19,027 bases of DNA from NCBI GenBank assembly GCA_023145655.1, contig JAGLDI010000026.1, forward strand, positions 1 through 19,027, in the 5' to 3' direction. This document shows, one piece after another, positions 1 through 8,592 of the stretch; positions within the stretch are counted from its first letter, which is position 1; every line of letters starts with the position of its first letter. The translations under genes were made by a program, and so were the position numbers. Below the pieces are notes generated by a model. The model was not told the origin of the DNA and searched no databases. It saw nothing but the letters and a program-made list of their open reading frames with translations. This stretch comes from Desulfuromusa sp. GTDB lineage: Bacteria > Desulfobacterota > Desulfuromonadia > Desulfuromonadales > Geopsychrobacteraceae.

Positions 1-330
1 GATTCGGCCATCCGGATTACCCATATTCCATCCGGTATTGTCGTCGCCTGCCAAAATCAACGTTCGCAGCATAATAACCGGGCGACAGCAATGAAACAGC
101 TGAAAGCGCGTCTTTACGAAATGGAGAAACGCAAGAAGAAGGAGGAGGCCGCAGCTTTTTCAGAAGAGAAAAAGGAGATTGGCTGGGGAAGTCAGATCCG
201 TTCTTACGTTCTCCATCCTTACCGGATGGTTAAAGATCATCGAACTGGACATGAAACCGGAAATACCGATGCTGTTCTCGATGGTGATCTTGACGGTTTT
301 ATTGAGGCTTATCTTTTACAGGGGAAGTAG
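1..330 (+). CDS. prfB: Peptide chain release factor 2, C-terminal part (5' truncated by window)
   Basis: This is the last 109 residues of a class I release factor. RF2 reads UGA and UAA stop codons and triggers peptidyl-tRNA hydrolysis on the ribosome. The open frame runs from base 1 to a TAG at 328-330. It opens with [20 protein letters not shown], the segment just after the catalytic GGQ loop, which lies upstream of the window. It continues with the [11 protein letters not shown] helix and ends with the [19 protein letters not shown] region and [14 protein letters not shown], which is typical of RF2 rather than RF1. The full family protein is about 365-370 residues, so roughly 70% lies outside. 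The ATG at 91 is internal and is not the start. Whether the usual RF2 programmed frameshift exists cannot be seen here. Confidence 0.95.
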   Translation, partial: DSAIRITHIPSGIVVACQNQRSQHNNRATAMKQLKARLYEMEKRKKKEEAAAFSEEKKEIGWGSQIRSYVLHPYRMVKDHRTGHETGNTDAVLDGDLDGFIEAYLLQGK

Positions 331-337
331 AGTAATT

Positions 338-365
338 GTAAGGGCAATTCATGAATTACCCTTAC
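338..365 (+). terminator. Imperfect hairpin after prfB, weak terminator candidate
   Basis: GTAAGGG (338-344) pairs with CCCTTAC (359-365). Between them lies the self-complementary AATTCATGAATT, after one C/A mismatch. It starts 7 nt after the prfB stop codon. No run of T follows, so it is at best an inefficient terminator or a 3'-end stabilising stem. Confidence 0.35.
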
Positions 366-384
366 CAACCCGTCATATAATTGA

Positions 385-1936
<1,552 letters not shown>

Positions 1937-1940
1937 GTCT

Positions 1941-3500
1941 ATGTCAGATATCCACACTGAAAAAATTCTTATTCTTGATTTTGGTTCACAGTACACCCAA
2001 TTGATCGCCCGTCGGGTTCGTGAGTGTCACGTTTATTGTGAGCTGCACCCCTTTGATATGGCCTTAACTGACATCCAGGCTTTTCGACCGACAGGAATTA
2101 TCCTCTCCGGGGGGCCTAAGTCTGTTTATGAAGCAGGCGCTCCGGCAATAGAGGAACAGTTGTTTGAGTTGGGAGTGCCGGTATTGGGACTCTGTTACGG
2201 GATGCAGTTGATGAGTCGTCATTTTGGCGGCGAGGTTGTTCCGGCCGGAAAACGGGAATATGGTCATGCTGAACTGGTGAGCATGGGTCAACCCGGATCA
2301 CTATTTGACGGTTTCTTTATTGATGGGACAAGCCCGGTCTGGATGAGTCATGGCGATCATGTGGACACTCTACCCGAAGGGTTTGAGGTTGTCGCAAAGA
2401 CAGCAAATGCCCCTGTTTGTGCCATTCAGAATGTAAAACGAAATCTCTATGGAGTCCAATTCCATCCCGAAGTCAATCATACTCCGCAAGGTGGGCTGCT
2501 GATCGATACGTTTGTGCGTAAAATCTGCGGGTGCAGTGGCCGCTGGATTCCCAGTCAGATTATTGAGGATGCCATTACTCGGATTCGTCAACAGGTTGGT
2601 CGTGATCAAGTCATTCTTGGTTTGTCCGGTGGAGTTGATTCGTCCGTTGCTGCGGCACTGATTCATCGGGCCATTGGAGATCAACTCCATTGTGTTTTTG
2701 TCGATAACGGTCTGTTGCGACTTGATGAGGGAAATCAGGTGATGGCAACCTTCGGCAGTAATATGGGGGTGAAGGTCACCCGGGTTGACGCTCAGCAACG
2801 TTTTTATTCGGCTCTGAAAGGGGTGAGTGATCCAGAGCAGAAACGTAAGGTGATCGGAAAAATCTTTGTTGATATTTTTGAAGAGGAATCAAAAAAGATT
2901 CAGAATGCAAACTGGTTGGCGCAAGGGACTATTTACCCTGATGTTATTGAGTCGGCCGGGGCAAAAACGGGCAAGGCACACAATATCAAGAGTCACCATA
3001 ATGTTGGTGGTTTACCCGATTATATGCAGCTGGAACTCCTGGAACCACTCCGTGAACTGTTTAAAGATGAAGTCCGGGTTATTGGTGAAGAGTTGGGCTT
3101 ACCCCATCAGATGGTTTGGCGCCACCCCTTTCCCGGTCCTGGTCTCGGTGTCCGCATCCTTGGAGAAGTGAAAGAAGAATATTGTGATATCCTCCGCCGT
3201 GCTGATGCCATCTATATTGAAGAACTTTATGAAAGTGGCCTTTACGATAAGATCAGTCAGGCTTTTGCGGTCTTTTTGCCGGTTAAATCGGTTGGCGTTA
3301 TGGGGGATGGTCGAACCTACGAGTATGTTGTAGCGCTGCGGGCGGTTGAAACAAAAGATTTCATGACTGCCGGCTGGTATCCCATCCCCTATGAAGACCT
3401 GGCGCGGATCAGTAACCGGATTATCAATGAAGTGAAGGGAATTAATCGGGTGACCTATGATATCTCGAGTAAACCGCCGGCAACGATTGAGTGGGAATAG
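1941..3500 (+). CDS. guaA: GMP synthase (glutamine-hydrolysing)
   Basis: GuaA converts XMP to GMP using ATP and ammonia taken from glutamine. The order is an N-terminal class I glutamine amidotransferase, an ATP pyrophosphatase domain and a C-terminal dimerisation domain. Visible features are the nucleophile Cys85 in GLCYGMQL, His175 and Glu177 in QFHPEVNHT, and the PP-loop LSGGVDSS (about 228-235). The C-terminus ends in the family-typical KPPATIEWE. The length of 519 residues is normal for a fused bacterial GuaA. No clear Shine-Dalgarno sequence precedes ATG 1941, which lies 4 nt past the guaB stop. This fits re-initiation from guaB. The operon ends at the strong terminator at 3560-3595. 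Confidence 0.97.
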   Translation: MSDIHTEKILILDFGSQYTQLIARRVRECHVYCELHPFDMALTDIQAFRPTGIILSGGPKSVYEAGAPAIEEQLFELGVPVLGLCYGMQLMSRHFGGEVVPAGKREYGHAELVSMGQPGSLFDGFFIDGTSPVWMSHGDHVDTLPEGFEVVAKTANAPVCAIQNVKRNLYGVQFHPEVNHTPQGGLLIDTFVRKICGCSGRWIPSQIIEDAITRIRQQVGRDQVILGLSGGVDSSVAAALIHRAIGDQLHCVFVDNGLLRLDEGNQVMATFGSNMGVKVTRVDAQQRFYSALKGVSDPEQKRKVIGKIFVDIFEEESKKIQNANWLAQGTIYPDVIESAGAKTGKAHNIKSHHNVGGLPDYMQLELLEPLRELFKDEVRVIGEELGLPHQMVWRHPFPGPGLGVRILGEVKEEYCDILRRADAIYIEELYESGLYDKISQAFAVFLPVKSVGVMGDGRTYEYVVALRAVETKDFMTAGWYPIPYEDLARISNRIINEVKGINRVTYDISSKPPATIEWE

Positions 3501-3559
3501 TAGATGATGCTCAACCTTCTGAAATTAGATGAAAAATAAAATTTTGTAAACTTTTTACC

Positions 3560-3595
3560 AAGGTGTCTGAAAGTTGTTTTTCAGACACCTTTTTT
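3560..3595 (+). terminator. Rho-independent terminator of guaBA
   Basis: A perfect 13-bp stem is formed by AAGGTGTCTGAAA (3560-3572) and TTTCAGACACCTT (3579-3591). The loop is 6 nt (3573-3578), and the run of T reaches 3595. It lies 60 nt after the guaA stop and separates guaBA from pepN. Confidence 0.93.
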
Positions 3596-3675
3596 CATAG
3601 ACCACAATGGTTTTTACAAATATATGGTGTTTCTTGAAAGAAATAACCTGTAACCCCCTGAGTGGATGGATATAG

Positions 3676-6327
3676 ATGACAATGGATAATATTTTAAAAA
3701 CTCCTCAAACAATCTATCTGAAAGACTACAAAACCCCGGCCTATCTGGTTGAGCAAGTTGAACTGAAATTTACCCTGGACGATTCTTCAACCCAGGTTGA
3801 TTCGATACTTCAGATGGTTTTGAATCCTGATCGCAATGGTCTGTTGGAACCGCTATTTCTGGATGGAGAACAGCTGAAGTTACTGTCGGTTAAGCTGGAT
3901 GGAAAAGCGCTCACCCCAAGCGATTACTTTCAGGATGATAAAAGCTTACAGATTGTCACTGTTCCGGAAAAGTTTACTCTGGAGATCCAAACCCTGATTG
4001 ATCCACTTAACAATACGGCTCTGGAAGGGCTTTATCTAACCAGTGGAAATTTCTGTACCCAGTGTGAGGCAGAGGGCTTTCGGCGTATCACCTATTATCC
4101 CGATCGACCCGATGTGCTGGCCCGCTTCAAGGTGCGAATTGAAGCGGAGCAAAAGTATTCCAAGTTGCTCAGTAATGGGAACCTGTTGGAACAGGGGGAA
4201 TTGCCTGGTGGGCGCCATTATGCCGTCTGGGAAGATCCTTTTCCTAAACCCAGCTACCTGTTTGCTCTTGTGGCGGGTGACCTGGTGTGTCTGGAAGATC
4301 ACTATACCACCATGTCGGGGCGTGATGTGCTGTTGCAGATTTATGTTGAGGCGCGCAACAGCAATTATTGTGATCACGCGATGCTCTCCCTGAAAAAATC
4401 GATGCAGTGGGACGAGGAAACCTTTGGGCTGGAATATGATCTTGATCGCTTTATGATTGTCGCTGTTGATGATTTCAATATGGGAGCGATGGAAAATAAA
4501 GGGTTGAATGTTTTTAATTCCAAATATGTTCTGGCTCGCCCGGAAACTGCAACTGACACCGATTATCTGGGAATTGAATCGGTCATCGGACATGAATATT
4601 TCCATAACTGGACCGGCAATCGGGTGACCTGTCGGGACTGGTTTCAACTCAGTTTGAAGGAGGGGTTGACGGTCTTTCGCGATCAACAGTTTTCTGCCAA
4701 TATGAATTCAGCTGCAGTTAAGCGGATTGATGATGTGCGGATTCTTCGCCAGTTCCAGTTTCCCGAAGATGCCGGACCGATGGCACATTCGGTTCGCCCT
4801 GCCGCTTATCAGGAAATCAATAATTTTTACACCACAACAATTTACAATAAGGGTGCAGAGGTTATTCGGATGATGCAGACTTTGCTGGGTGCAGAAAAAT
4901 TTATTTCCGGGGTCAAGCTCTATCTTGGTCGTCATGATGGCCAGGCGGTGACTTGTGATGATTTTGTCGCCGCGATGGAAGAGGCCGGGAATATCGATCT
5001 GACCCTATTTAAGCGTTGGTATGTCCAGGCGGGTACGCCACAGGTACAGATTCAGCAGGATTATAATAGTGAGCAGCAAACTTTGACGCTGAAGATTTCA
5101 CAGAGTTGTGCGGCAACTCCGGGGCAAAAAGAGAAACAGCCCTTTCATGTCCCAATTGCAGTTGGTTTAATCGATGCTGCCGGGGAAGATTTGCCGCTGC
5201 AATTGATGGGAGAGGGTCAACCTGGGACAACAACGCGAGTGTTGAATCTGACTGATACCGAGCAGGAATTCACTTTTGTCGGGATGGCCCGGCAACCGGT
5301 CCTCTCTCCTTTGCGGGGATTTTCTGCTCCAGTCCGGGTGAAGTGTGATTTTAGCGATGCTGAATTAGCTTTTCGTATGGCTTACGACAGTGATGCTTTT
5401 AATCGTTGGGATGCCGGGCAGACTCTGGCATTGACTGAACTGTTGCGGATCTACAAGGATCGTCAGACGGGGGGGGACGCTGCCCTGCAAGCGGGCTTTG
5501 TTGCCGCCTGGAGAAAAGCCTTATCTGACCGTCAGGTTGATCAAAGTCTGTTAGCACAATTATTGACTCTGCCGAGTGAGCAATATCTGGCTGACCAGCT
5601 CAATGGATTTGATCCACAGCTGATCAGAACGGTTCGTGATCAGGCTGTTCTGCAGTTGGCACGGGAAAATCAAGCGCTGTTGTTGGAACGTTATTCTGAC
5701 TGTTTCATTGTGACGGAGGATTATTCTCTTGATCCTGCTGTGGTTGGGCGGCGCAGTCTGGGTAACTTCTGCCTGTCACTGCTGGTTCGATTGGAACAAC
5801 TGGAGATGGATGAGCTATGTTTGCAGCAGTACCAGAATGCGGTAAATATGACCGATCGGTTGGCGGCTTTCGCCTCTCTTGTCGATAGTTCCAGCCTTGA
5901 TCGACAGGATGTTATCGATGATTTTTATCAGAGTTGGAAGCGGCAGCCATTACTTCTTGATAAATGGTTCACCATTCAGGCGCTCAGTCGTCGAAGTGAA
6001 ACGTTTACTGAGATTGAAAATTTATTGCAGCATGCTGATTTCAGTCTGAGTAATCCGAACCGGGTGCGGGCATTGCTCGGTGCTTTTTACCAGAATATGG
6101 CGGTTTTTCATCGTTCTGATGGAGCTGGATACAAATTGCTGGTAGAGCAGATCATTGTCCTTGATCAGAAAAATCCCCAGGTGGCTGCGCGAATGGCGGC
6201 TCCCTTGACTCGCTGGAAACATCTGGAAATAAAACGTTGTAAACTGATGGAGCAACAATTGATCCGTTTACAAAAAATGGATCTTTCAAGTGATCTTTAC
6301 GAAATTGTGAATAAGAGTTTGCAATAG
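3676..6327 (+). CDS. pepN: Aminopeptidase N, M1 family zinc metallopeptidase
   Basis: PepN removes N-terminal residues from peptides during cytosolic protein turnover. The 883-residue protein is close to the roughly 870 of the E. coli enzyme. The exopeptidase motif GAMEN is at 270-274. The zinc site HEYFH is at 306-310, with the third ligand Glu329 in SLKEGLTVF, which gives the exact HExxH-x18-E spacing. After the catalytic core come the Ig-like domain (DUF3458 region, about 450-560) and the alpha-helical C-terminal domain. No signal peptide is visible, as expected for PepN. Two ATGs are possible (3676 and 3682). GGATGGA at 3664-3670 is a mediocre ribosome site, 5 or 11 nt away, so the start is uncertain by two codons. 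I found no convincing promoter in the 80 nt after the guaA terminator. The SDR gene follows after 15 nt. Confidence 0.95.
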   Translation: MTMDNILKTPQTIYLKDYKTPAYLVEQVELKFTLDDSSTQVDSILQMVLNPDRNGLLEPLFLDGEQLKLLSVKLDGKALTPSDYFQDDKSLQIVTVPEKFTLEIQTLIDPLNNTALEGLYLTSGNFCTQCEAEGFRRITYYPDRPDVLARFKVRIEAEQKYSKLLSNGNLLEQGELPGGRHYAVWEDPFPKPSYLFALVAGDLVCLEDHYTTMSGRDVLLQIYVEARNSNYCDHAMLSLKKSMQWDEETFGLEYDLDRFMIVAVDDFNMGAMENKGLNVFNSKYVLARPETATDTDYLGIESVIGHEYFHNWTGNRVTCRDWFQLSLKEGLTVFRDQQFSANMNSAAVKRIDDVRILRQFQFPEDAGPMAHSVRPAAYQEINNFYTTTIYNKGAEVIRMMQTLLGAEKFISGVKLYLGRHDGQAVTCDDFVAAMEEAGNIDLTLFKRWYVQAGTPQVQIQQDYNSEQQTLTLKISQSCAATPGQKEKQPFHVPIAVGLIDAAGEDLPLQLMGEGQPGTTTRVLNLTDTEQEFTFVGMARQPVLSPLRGFSAPVRVKCDFSDAELAFRMAYDSDAFNRWDAGQTLALTELLRIYKDRQTGGDAALQAGFVAAWRKALSDRQVDQSLLAQLLTLPSEQYLADQLNGFDPQLIRTVRDQAVLQLARENQALLLERYSDCFIVTEDYSLDPAVVGRRSLGNFCLSLLVRLEQLEMDELCLQQYQNAVNMTDRLAAFASLVDSSSLDRQDVIDDFYQSWKRQPLLLDKWFTIQALSRRSETFTEIENLLQHADFSLSNPNRVRALLGAFYQNMAVFHRSDGAGYKLLVEQIIVLDQKNPQVAARMAAPLTRWKHLEIKRCKLMEQQLIRLQKMDLSSDLYEIVNKSLQ

Positions 6328-6342
6328 AAGCGGGAGCAAAAT

Positions 6343-7260
6343 GTGAGTGACTATACAATTATAGGCTGTGGTGATATCGGTTTTCGGGTTGCTCGAGAAC
6401 TGATCAAACAGAATCATCAGGTTCAGGCAACAATCCATTTTGAAGAGGGAGCCAAGGTTCCTCAATCAGTCGGGATAGAAACAATTATCGCCAATTTTGA
6501 TTATCAGGAGGATGTTCCTGAACTTCCTTTGCGGGGGAAGAAACTTTTCTATTTTATGCCACCGCAGGGAGGCGGCTCAAGCGATTTCCGGATGTTGAAT
6601 TTTTGCCGGAAGCTGTCACCAGGTAATTATCCCGCCAAGATTGTATATATCAGTACCAGTGGGGTTTATGGTGATTGTGGAGGTGCTCTGGTGACGGAGG
6701 ACACTCTGCTCAATCCAATGTCCAGTCGGGCAAAACGTCGCGTGAGTGCTGAAAATCAGTTACGTGACCAGGCCGATAAGTTTGGATTTGAACTGATTAT
6801 CCTCCGGGTGACTGGTATTTACGGTCCGGGACGATTGCCGATAGCGCAGTTGCAAAAAGGACATGAGGTGCTGATTGCTGAAGATGCTCCGAGGACTAAT
6901 CGAATTCATAGTTTGGATCTGGTGCAGATTTGTCTGGCGGCAATGGGAAAAGGGGAAGATGGAGATATTTTCAACGTTTGTGACGGTGAAGAGAGCAGTA
7001 TGAGCCAGTATTTTATGGCGGTCGCAGAGAGATATGATCTGCCACAGCCACGGCAGTTGAGCTGGGTTGAGGCAGAAAAAATGATGAATCCACTGACGTT
7101 CTCATTTTTAAAAGAGTCGCGGCGGATGTCCAATCAAAAGATGGTTGAAAAACTTGCGGTTAAGCTGCAATATCCAACCTTGGAGAAAGGTTTAGGTGCC
7201 AGCCAATCTATTTCCGATTTGCATATTGGCGTGGACTCTGCGACCAATAATGAAAATTAA
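6343..7260 (+). CDS. Atypical NAD(P)-binding SDR-fold protein, YeeZ-like
   Basis: This 305-residue Rossmann-fold protein belongs to the extended or atypical short-chain dehydrogenase/epimerase group. The dinucleotide motif GxGxxG is at 8-13 (GCGDIG). YISTSGVYGD (102-111) matches the usual serine segment, and RVTGIYGPGR (155-164) and the later DIFNVCDGE also match the family. The catalytic YxxxK is not present. Aligned on the conserved Pro125 and Glu137, the Tyr and Lys positions are Arg129 and Arg133. The overall look resembles E. coli YeeZ, whose role is unknown. The start is GTG 6343, with GGAG 6 nt upstream. It lies 15 nt after pepN, so the two are probably cotranscribed. Substrate and reaction cannot be assigned. 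It may bind NAD(P) without classical SDR catalysis. Confidence 0.85.
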   Translation: MSDYTIIGCGDIGFRVARELIKQNHQVQATIHFEEGAKVPQSVGIETIIANFDYQEDVPELPLRGKKLFYFMPPQGGGSSDFRMLNFCRKLSPGNYPAKIVYISTSGVYGDCGGALVTEDTLLNPMSSRAKRRVSAENQLRDQADKFGFELIILRVTGIYGPGRLPIAQLQKGHEVLIAEDAPRTNRIHSLDLVQICLAAMGKGEDGDIFNVCDGEESSMSQYFMAVAERYDLPQPRQLSWVEAEKMMNPLTFSFLKESRRMSNQKMVEKLAVKLQYPTLEKGLGASQSISDLHIGVDSATNNEN

Positions 7261-7273
7261 TCCAGGTCCACGG

Positions 7274-7302
7274 TTGCAGATTGGTATAAATTAAGCTAAA
7301 AT
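7274..7302 (+). promoter_or_regulatory. Possible promoter for fbp
   Basis: TTGCAG (7274-7279), a 17-bp spacer and TAAAAT (7297-7302). The -10 is good (5 of 6) and the -35 is weak (3 of 6). It would give a leader of about 110 nt for fbp that contains the hairpin at 7365-7391. This is a consensus match only. Confidence 0.35.
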
Positions 7303-7364
7303 ACTAAATCTTTAAAAGAGTACGTTAGTTGGTTTGTCGATAGGTAGTTTTTGAAGCGCAGTGT

Positions 7365-7391
7365 CAGTTGCCGGCTTCCATGCGGAAACTG
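7365..7391 (+). promoter_or_regulatory. Stem-loop in the fbp leader
   Basis: CAGTT pairs with AACTG and CCG pairs with CGG across one G/A mismatch, around a 9-nt loop. No T run follows, so it is not an intrinsic terminator. It lies 14 nt before the AGGGAG (7405-7410) ribosome site of fbp and might affect mRNA stability or translation. Function is unknown. Confidence 0.3.
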
Positions 7392-7421
7392 GCTTAACTG
7401 AATCAGGGAGATTTCAGTCTA

Positions 7422-8402
7422 ATGAGCAGAGCGGGAAAAACAAAATTTCAGATCGATTTGCGACGACACTTACGAGAAAGCTATGTTGAAGAGAATCTGA
7501 TCCATTTGATCTCTGAGATTGCCGAAGCGTCCAAATACATTATTCACTCTATCAGCACCGGTGATCTGGGAGTGGCTGGTACTTCCAACCTTTATGGAGA
7601 ACAACAATTAGCTCTGGATGTCCTTGCAGACCGAATCCTGCGTAAGCGGCTTGATCATTCCCGAGTGGTTGCCAATATGATGTCAGAGGAGATGGATGAA
7701 ATCATTCCGGTTTCTCCTGACTGCGGTGGAAAGTATTCAGTGGCTTTTGATCCGTTGGATGGCTCTTCTCTGGTTGATGTCAATCTGGCTGTTGGCACGA
7801 TTGTTTCTATTTTTCAGGGGTGTGATCTGCTGCAACCGGGACGCAAGCAGGTTGCTGCGTTGTATATTCTCTACGGACCGCGAACAACGTTGGTCTACAG
7901 TGTCGGCAAGGGTGTTCATGAATTCGGCATGAATATGTTGCGGGAATATACCCTGCTCCAAGAGAATATCACTATCAAGCCGCAGGGAAATCTCTATTCT
8001 CCCGGTGGACAACGGAATCTCTACACCCCGGGGGTTGAGGCATTTATCAGTAAATTGGAGCAGCGTGGAGTCAAGCTCCGTTACAGTGGTGGTTTCGTTC
8101 CTGACATTAATCAGATTCTTCTTAAAGGTGAGGGGATCTTCTTCTATCCCCATCTGCAGGGTAAGCCACAGGGGAAATTGCGCGTATTGTTCGAACTGAG
8201 TCCAATGGCGTTCTTAATAGAGCAGGCAGGAGGGGCCGCTTCCGATGGTCGACAACCTATTTTAGATATACAACCAGAACAGATCCATGAACGTTCACCG
8301 GTATTTATCGGCAGTAAAAAGGATGTCACGCTGGCTGAAGAACTTATCCGTGAGATGGAAAGTGGCAAAGCCGGTAAAACTGAAAAGAAAGCGAAACCCT
8401 GA
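7422..8402 (+). CDS. fbp: Fructose-1,6-bisphosphatase class I
   Basis: The enzyme hydrolyses fructose 1,6-bisphosphate to fructose 6-phosphate, the regulated step of gluconeogenesis, in the cytosol. The protein has 326 residues. Metal-binding motifs are visible: the acidic SEEMDE (88-93) and FDPLDGSS (109-116, with Asp110 and Asp113). The sugar-phosphate region RYSGGFVPDINQ (220-231) and the C-terminal LSPMAFLIEQAGG (259-271) also match class I FBPase. The last 15 residues are lysine-rich and low in complexity. ATG 7422 has AGGGAG 11 nt upstream, which is a longer spacing than ideal. In an acetate oxidiser this enzyme would supply hexoses, which fits the TCA gene icd in the same window. It may have its own promoter (7274-7302). 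No close operon partner is apparent. Confidence 0.95.
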   Translation: MSRAGKTKFQIDLRRHLRESYVEENLIHLISEIAEASKYIIHSISTGDLGVAGTSNLYGEQQLALDVLADRILRKRLDHSRVVANMMSEEMDEIIPVSPDCGGKYSVAFDPLDGSSLVDVNLAVGTIVSIFQGCDLLQPGRKQVAALYILYGPRTTLVYSVGKGVHEFGMNMLREYTLLQENITIKPQGNLYSPGGQRNLYTPGVEAFISKLEQRGVKLRYSGGFVPDINQILLKGEGIFFYPHLQGKPQGKLRVLFELSPMAFLIEQAGGAASDGRQPILDIQPEQIHERSPVFIGSKKDVTLAEELIREMESGKAGKTEKKAKP

Positions 8403-8435
8403 TAGGCTGAAACAGATAGAGCTTCTTGCAAAAAT

Positions 8436-8515
8436 CGTCATCCTCGTGAAAACGGGGGGCCAGTTTTTTGACAAACCCAGAAGACCTCTGGATTCCTGCC
8501 TACGCGGGAATGACG
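8436..8515. repeat. 80-bp inverted pair of dispersed hairpin repeats (dRS3/REP-like)
   Basis: Two 28-bp arms face each other: 8436-8463 (CGTCAT...CCAG) and 8488-8515 (CTGG...ATGACG). They match at 18 of 28 positions when one is reverse-complemented. Each arm also folds on its own. The right arm pairs ATTCC-T-GC with GC-G-GGAAT around CTAC (8492-8511). The left arm pairs CCTCGT with ACGGGG around a GAAA loop (8442-8457). The right arm resembles the widespread ATTCCC-N8-GGGAAT intergenic repeat known from memory in many Proteobacteria. The T6 run at 8464-8469 after the left hairpin could let it serve as the fbp terminator. No target-site duplication is obvious. Confidence 0.7.
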
Positions 8516-8536
8516 GTTGCTGGAGGTTAAAGGGTT

Positions 8537-8566
8537 TTGACAAGAGCCTCGATATTCTGATTATTT
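8537..8566 (+). promoter_or_regulatory. Possible extended -10 promoter for comEC
   Basis: A perfect TTGACA (8537-8542) is followed 18 bp later by TTATTT (8561-8566), a poor -10 preceded by TG at 8558-8559. It would start transcription about 20 nt before comEC. The -10 match is weak. Confidence 0.33.
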
Positions 8567-8592
8567 ATTGATTTGCACCATGGGAGGGGGAT

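Noticed and set aside
4036..4686. 216-residue open frame on the minus strand inside pepN
   Set aside because: It lies wholly opposite the conserved catalytic core of pepN, has no ribosome site or recognisable domain, and has the composition expected of an antisense shadow.
8287..8571. 94-residue frame across the fbp end and the intergenic repeat
   Set aside because: Most of it overlaps fbp in another frame, and the rest is the dispersed repeat; no ribosome site or domain.
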